From Adenanthera pavonina (Eukaryota; Streptophyta; Magnoliopsida; Fabales; Fabaceae): a stretch of 64,000 nt of DNA. Below are positions 57,996-64,000 of the stretch, in pieces. Numbering within the stretch: position 1 is the stretch's first letter; each line of letters opens with the position of its first letter. Where the stretch lies: NCBI GenBank assembly GCA_026686845.1, contig JAIVEN010000006.1:35696501-35760500 (forward strand), in the 5' to 3' direction. The translations under genes and the position numbers were made by a program. A model generated the notes under the pieces. It saw only the letters and a list, made by a program, of their open reading frames with translations, made no database searches and had not been told where the DNA came from.

Positions 57996-59398
57996 GGTTG
58001 GCTCAACTAAACTATAGGCTTATGAGAGGGCAAGCGGAGAGCTTGAAGGAGACGAGGCTTTGAGAGAGCGACAGAGAGAGGGGCCAAGTGGAGTTTGAGG
58101 GACACGAAGCTGAGAGAGTGAGAACTCAGGGCGCTCTTGTCAGGACGCAAGAATGGAAGGCGATGACGGGCTTTAAGCTTGCATTTTTTTTTTTTCAGTG
58201 TAACCTGGAGTGTAACCAGCTGGCTTTTAAGTTTTATTTTTTTAATCTTTTGCCAAAACTTTTCTCACGGCTTTCTTAAACTGTTGAAAATAAAATAGTG
58301 AGCTTTTACTTTAGTCCGGAATACCAGTAGTGAAATTTACATTCATTGCAATGCGATAAATTAAATTTAGGAACTCGATATTACCTGTGTTTTAAAATAA
58401 CTATCACATCAAATTTTGTACTATATGCCACACAGTTTAAGAAAAATATTAAATACTAATTAAATAGTTTATATAATAACAAAAGTTAACGATATTTAAA
58501 CTATATATTAATGTCCTACATTTAAATAAGGATTTGATTCCGACGATTTTTTTATTAATAAATGAAGAGTAGAATTATATAAAATTTAATATGTCATTAA
58601 AATTCTAAAGTGACAGGTACCCATTGCTTTCCATCCCATCTTAATTGTGAACTTAAGGCTTTTTATAGGAATAAATAAAACTAGTAAATGACCTAAACTT
58701 ATTATAAATTTAATGATATTTTATTAAAATATTTTTAAATTAAATGCTCCAAAAGAAACTAATACTCCCACTATTACCATCTTTAATAAAGGATAAAACT
58801 ATAAAATGTATATTTTATTGATAATTAAAACATTAGCCAAAAAATTTTCTAAAACAATTATTAAAATAAGATGAAATGAGTATTTTAAAATAATATCAAA
58901 ATTCTGAAATGATAATTATTTTAAAATTGAGAGAATATTATATGCCTCTATTTTTTATATAGTGTTATTTTTTTAACTATGACATATAAAAAACATTATA
59001 TGGTTATAATGGAAATTCGTGATTCACAATTTGGACTCAGGTCCAACGTCACATATTTTTGTCATGTTATAAATTCTGGTAAAAAAAAATGAAAGAAATG
59101 AACAATTACTTGCATAATGGATAGTGGACGGAAGAGGCTTCCTCGCAGGTGAAATATTAATGTGGATTATGATATAAAAAAAATATATTAGTGGGCATTT
59201 CGTCGAGAAGGCAACAAAATATCATCTTCAGGACTTGTAATGGTTTGACACGTAATGTAATGCAGTGTGGGACCCATCACCTTAACCGTGTTCGTACCAT
59301 TAGCGGACCTGGACCCCTTTTTTTTTTGACTCCACCCTTCATTTCCATCAATCCAGATAAGTGTATTCATTTACTCGTTTAGTATCAGCTTTCTACTT
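57996..59398 (-). promoter_or_regulatory. Upstream region of NAC-6
   Basis: 57996-58190 has purine-rich (GA) tracts as in other NAC leaders. 58200-59100 is AT-rich with no gene. 59120-59300 contains GAAGAGGCTTCCTCGCAGGT, GTGGATTATGATATA and GTGTGGGACCCATCACC, which recur upstream of NAC-1, NAC-2 and NAC-3. This conserved block lies ~1.2 kb from the start here but only ~200 bases away in NAC-1 and NAC-2. Confidence 0.4.
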
Positions 59399-60029
59399 AT
59401 GTCTCGTTTGGTTAGATGCAACAATTACCGTTGGGAATGAAATAGAATTACAATGTCAATGCTTGGATCTGCTGGGATTGAAGTTGAATTGCATTGCATT
59501 GCTTAGGGTTCATGCCATGAATTAGAAGATGTGTTCATCGAAGTCAGATGGGGGCTTTGGCTTAAGAAAGTTGGATCTCATGACTGATGCTTTGATCTCT
59601 AACCCTTCATTTGTGTCTAGGTTCCCTCTTGTCCTCCACTTTCCCCTCAATCCAAATGAAATGTGAAGTCGAATGGGAAAATATTAGGGAACCAGATAGG
59701 CGGATCTCCGAAGTTCAAAGAGGCAAGTATGAGAGGGGAGTGGATTTGAGGAAGAAGTGCATTGTGAATTGTAGGGTTGGTGAAGGAGGAAGGTTGAAGG
59801 AAAGTAGTGGTGGAAGGAAACTCAAATGTGGTGATTTCCATGTTACAGGAATGGATTGAGCAAGGAGAGTCTCATAACAAGATAATTAGTCTTACCAACA
59901 TGAGTTTTAGTCAGGGTTTTGAGCTTTGTGATTTCTCTAATCCACCTCAAGTTATGCTTTATCTGTTCTATAGGGATAGTGTGGGAATAAGAGCCCCCCT
60001 ATTCACCCCAAAAAAAAAATTTCATCACA
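59399..60029. other. Less AT-rich piece with a Harbinger-like left end
   Basis: TTA at 59397-59399 followed by TGTCTCGTTTGGTTAG resembles the left terminus of the 15.5-kb Harbinger-type element, but no right end was found. A plus-strand open frame (59611-59859) reads MKCEVEWENIREPDRR and GKYERGVDLRKKCIVNCRVG. It looks coding-like but I cannot place it. Possibly a truncated element with a captured gene piece. Confidence 0.35.
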
Positions 60030-62100
60030 GCAAGAAAGCTGCAGAGAGATTGCATCATTTTTGGCAAAGCAAATTAAAATCAGAGAAAATCTGTGAATAT
60101 ATATCCCACTGATTCAAAGCCTCAATACATCCAAGACATAAATACCGATTACATAACAGCCTGAGGGACACGTGTATGGAAATGAGAATTCTCCCAGAAA
60201 GTACTTAAAGAGAAAAATAACAAAAACAAGAAAAGATGATGAAATTAAATTTCACTTTTCAACTACGACATGGCATCTGATCTGGAAGATGATTTTTGTG
60301 CTTTAAAAATGTTGCACTTCACCTTATGCATCTAATCAATCAATCAAAATAAAAGTTTTGTCCTGTAGAAACACTGCACACGTCAAAGGAAAACATCACC
60401 CCCTTCATACCTCACACCCACGGAAAATGGCAATCCATGATAACATTTCCCAGACAATGACTCTGAAATCTGAACATAAACCAAACAACTGCATTGACAA
60501 GATATATGATACTGACCTTTTCTCTGATTAGAATATGATTCCTCTACAAATTTTCCTTCTAAGCCTGCACAACACATCATTTGGAGCAGGGGACATCAAT
60601 GGCACATTAAAATAAAAATTTCCTTCAAACAAAGCATCTGTCACCGGATTATTGAGCTAGTACCATCAAAATGTACCATCAGAAAAGAAAATAAAACACT
60701 CAAAACATGTTTTAGATTAGTGGGAAATATTTGTCCCAAATGCCACAATTTGGTCAAATCTGTGTCATATGAGACAGGTTTGCGATGAAATACATTTGTT
60801 TCTTAAAGTTGGCAGCATAGGCATCAACTTACTTTAAACACACTCAATCAATCAGTGCCTGTAAAACAAATTTTGAATATGACTAATACAAAGTTGAGGC
60901 CTATGGAAATGTCTTAAGGATATTCCTTGTAAAAATTACATCATCCCAAACTTGTCTCCTATATGATTGATTCCACACCAAAATATAGTATTTCAGACAA
61001 CTATTTCCCACCGAAATGTGTGTGTGAGAGATTTATTTTCTTTTTTAAAGGTACACCCTTAAAAATCAATCAGTCTCCCCTGTCAAGACATGCTTCTCCG
61101 TGTTTCTAGGGGCTAGTGCAGCACAGCATTCTTTCATCTCATGAATATTAATGATAAATCCCTCTTACCAAACAATGCTGATTTAACAAAATTGGGTCAT
61201 ATTTAGAGCATAAAACAATAATTAGTAACATAGCCAACAACCTTGTAGTGCCAAGAAAACCAATCATCACACATGACAGAAACTTTCAAAAGCTACAAGA
61301 CTAGTGTCACAGTAACTCACTCTAGCTTACAATCACGATATAGATACAATATTATTATTATCAGTTAATTATAGTAAGCATTGACAATCTCAACAACCCT
61401 TTCAACCCAATAGCTCCACATACCTGGAAGTTCTTGTCACAAAGATCTTAAACACACAAATGTTGAAGTTTCGTTCTTATCAGAGCAGAAAGCCAACCGG
61501 GGCGCCAGAAAAGGTAACCGCAGAATATTCTAGGTACCAATAACATTGTTGTGCCCCGAAGCATGAAATTCCAGGAACATGAAGGATCAGGACACCAACA
61601 ATGTTATTGGGACCAAGAACACTCTCGTTTTATACGAAGGTTGTATTCCTCACGACCGCTAGGTGGTAGCGTACCTGAAATCGCGAGGGCTGAGGAAAAA
61701 CCATAATAGGCCATCCGACGAACGCCATAGGGGCACTCTGTTCAAGGAAATTTTCACCTTCCATAATTGGATCTGCTAGGATTGTAGTTGCAGATGAATA
61801 AAGTGTAATCTACACTACAAGAATGGAAAGGAAAAAAAGATATTGAAAAGAAAAGAATAATGAAGAAGCGGCTGAAAATCGAATGGGACGAAGCGGATGC
61901 CTCCTTTTAATACCCAAAGGCAACGTATTGCCTAGGGTCTCCTCTTTCTGTATTTATCCACAAAACACCATTGTCCGCTAAGCCCATTGCACATTTTTGG
62001 ACCAAACAGCCCATAACACCAACCAGCCCATCAAACTTCTTGTGGAATGAAAGAATAAAATAAAAATAAACCAAAAATTATTTTGAAAATATAAAATTAC
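60030..62100 (-). repeat. Family-B NAC-derived repeat, copy 3 (most complete)
   Basis: The longest copy of the family. Besides the shared landmarks it has, on the minus strand near 60575-60520, a small exon-like unit. TGTTGTGCAG is followed by LEGKFVEESYSNQRK and then G|GTCAGT, with splice-like ends on both sides. The diverged copy near 26840-26795 keeps the acceptor but not the donor. The family ends upstream in the rearranged exon-1/2 relic and a leader-like flank to ~61950. Confidence 0.7.
61490..61785 (-). pseudogene. NAC exon-1/2 relic with internal inversion (family B, copy 3)
   Basis: From 61761 the minus strand is open: MEGENFLEQSAPMAFVGW, then PIMVFPQPSRFQ, then GTACGC. The start is the shortened exon-1 type, and the second half is exon 2 (DDPEWFFFSPRDYKYS) read with a shift, so exon 1 and exon 2 are fused. 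The former codons for KYS now form a possible GT donor. Beyond it the orientation flips: the plus strand 61590-61655 reads DTNNVIGTKNTLVLYEGC, then IPHDR. The palindromic pair lies near 61532-61610. Confidence 0.75.
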
Positions 62101-64000
62101 TATCTCTCACTGACTTTCTAAAATAAAAAATATATAAATAGATATTATTAAATAGTAATTATAAAATATAACCGATATTTAATAAAAATTATGGAAAAGA
62201 ATTCCTCCTCCTCCCCTAATGTTATCATCCATAAGGATGCAATTTATTTCGTGCAAGATTTTTTAGTTATTGTTTGCAATTTTCCTCTAGTCAAATTTGT
62301 ACTTTTTGTTTAAATGAAAATATTTTGGGATAAAAAATTTTATTTGAATATAAACATAATATATATCGGGTAAAAAAATCTAAACACCATATATAATAAA
62401 TGTTTTAATTTTAAAAAATATAAATACTTATCAAGCTATCATTATATATATTAAATAAATCAAGGTTAGACTGTTCATATATTGTATGACTCATTTTTCA
62501 AATTTTATGCAGTTTATTAATATATGTCTAGTTAACTCAACATGTATATTGTGATTGTAATTTGCATTTGCAAGAGATTATTCAAATCCTGTAAAGTAAG
62601 CAGTAGGGCATTCCTCACCCCCACCAACCCAACCACCCCCCAACCACCACCCCCCCCCCCCGCCGGCGGCGCCTCTTTCAAATTATCAATCACCAACCAT
62701 CCAAAATTCTGAGCGGGTATAAAAAAAAAACAACAAAAGCCTAAATTCATTGCATTTACATGGGAATGCAAAATTTTTTAAAAATCATATGAAATTTGAA
62801 AAAAAAAACTAATTGTTATCAAATAAATAGTAGTCAATAAATAATTAAAAAAACATTGCTCATGCCGCTTTTATATTGGTATATTGTTATCACCTTATTC
62901 AAGTTAGATTAATGGAAAATAAGAATAACTTTTGTAATATGATATGTTAAAAATTCCTGCACCTTCATATTTTCATATTGATAATAATTGCTAAATTGTG
63001 CATCTACTAGAAGATTCTGAATGTTTTTTTTTTTGGGGTGAGAACTTGCTCCCCCGAGTTTTTTTTTTGGGTGAAATAATAGAAGGAGGGAATAAATACC
63101 AACTTACAAACACTGATTGTCCCAAAGCTTAGGGATAGATTAAAATTAAGTGCTCATTTCTGATTAAAAAAAAGGTGCTCGGTAATCGATATTATTAGCT
63201 GTGTTTTAAAACAATTGTCTATATTAAATTATGCACCCACTATATATATTAAGAAAAATATTAACTAGTTTATAATTATATTGTAACAAAATCTTACAGT
63301 ATTTGATAAAAAAAATTGTTGAATTATTTCTAAATAAGAATTTGGTTCTACGTACTATATTATTTTCATTGTTAAAGAGTAAAATTGTACAAAAAAATTA
63401 ATATTTGACTGAAATTCTAAAGTGATAATTATTTTAAAATAATAAAAAAAAATTTTAAATGAGAATTATTTTGAAATAGTGGAAATATTATTGATTTATT
63501 TGTCACAATTTTCAGTATTATGTTCACTTATTTATTTTCTTAATATAATATACAAAAACATTATAGGGTGATAATGGGATTTAATGATATAGAATTTGGA
63601 ATAAGGTCCAATTTTATACTATATTTTTGTCAAGTATATAGTTTAAATAGTTGTAATAAATGAGATTAATGGTAAATAAGAATAACTTTTGTTGTATGGC
63701 ATGTTGAAAAAATGCTGAAAAGATATCTAAATTACATTATATATATAAATAGAAATTAGAGTGGACCTCATGTATTTAGGTGGGTTTATGGATGAAGAAT
63801 ACTATTTTCATTTTTCAGTTATAGCTTATAAATAATACAACCTTTTTATATTTTTTATCGATATTAATCTTTGAACTTTGCATGTAAAAGTAGATTCAGA
63901 AATGAAGCTAAATGCCAAATGCATTCAGACAAATAAAAGAGCAGAATAGCTAATGAAGGGAGTATGCTGGCTTTATGGATTCTGTCATTCCGATTATTCT
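62101..64000. other. AT-rich spacer to the end of the window
   Basis: No gene is supported. There is a C-rich tract at 62632-62670 including a C-run of about 14. 62690-62960 resembles the flank at 17380-17620 (TATCAATCACCAACCA, CCAAAATT, ACATGAGAATG-like words), and 63650-63990 resembles the 48.1-48.3 kb region (AAATGCCAAATGCATTCA, GAAGGGAGTATGCTGGCT). Another duplication unit therefore probably begins near the right edge. Confidence 0.5.

Noticed and set aside
1..64000. CRISPR array, prokaryotic operon, phage or integrated viral sequence
   Set aside because: No spaced short direct repeats, prokaryote-like gene packing or viral domains were seen. Reverse-transcriptase homology is of the plant L1 LINE type.

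Overview
The window is nuclear DNA of a flowering plant, probably a dicot. The evidence is spliced NAC transcription-factor genes, a broken TOPLESS-related co-repressor gene, a plant-type intron-containing tRNA-Met(CAT) sequence, a Cassandra-type solo LTR with its 5S-like segment, plant L1 LINE relics, and Stowaway, Harbinger/Tourist and hAT-like elements, all in a very AT-rich background. The species cannot be named from the sequence.

The core, from about 15 kb to 62 kb, is a decayed tandem array of NAC genes, all on the minus strand. Each ancestral gene had four coding exons. Exon 1 holds NAC subdomains A-B, exon 2 holds C-D, exon 3 holds E, and exon 4 is a C-terminal region built of 14-residue tandem repeats ending in a conserved PSVDE/D-like tail. 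Three copies have intact reading frames and splice sites through the whole NAC domain: NAC-1 (18282-19640, 215 aa), NAC-2 (32122-33540, 234 aa) and NAC-6 (56455-57995, 313 aa). Only NAC-6 keeps the full repeat region. NAC-1 and NAC-2 are close duplicates that stop early in exon 4. At least eight further copies are broken by deletion, inversion, lost splice sites or transposon insertion.

Layout. 0-2 kb: a large inverted repeat cut by the window edge, with a solo LTR in its right arm. 2.8-4.3 kb: LINE relic. 4.7-7.3 kb: a less AT-rich, gene-start-like stretch with no recoverable product. 7.3-14 kb: AT-rich DNA with degenerate repeats. 14.5-20 kb and 29-33.9 kb: two copies of one segmental duplication carrying a LINE fragment, a NAC relic and NAC-1 or NAC-2. 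20-26 kb: gene fragments (MULE-like, hAT-like, TOPLESS-related, degenerate tRNA-Met, unidentified exons). 26.5-28.1, 44.2-44.5, 51.2-52.6 and 60.0-62.0 kb: a diverged NAC-derived repeat family, called B here; three of its four copies carry an inverted piece of exon 2. 34-37 and 42.6-43.4 kb: a low-copy repeat block. 38-40 kb: a NAC pseudogene. 47-53 and 53-62 kb: a second segmental duplication, whose first unit has lost most of a NAC gene by a roughly 3.7-kb deletion.

The window shows birth and death of a transcription-factor array rather than a new multi-gene system. Its most distinctive points are the 14-residue repeat C-terminus, a 39-bp minisatellite that has multiplied a stop codon, and several transposon insertions dated by clean empty sites in the sister duplicates. 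Everything here is read by eye; no database search or alignment software was used.
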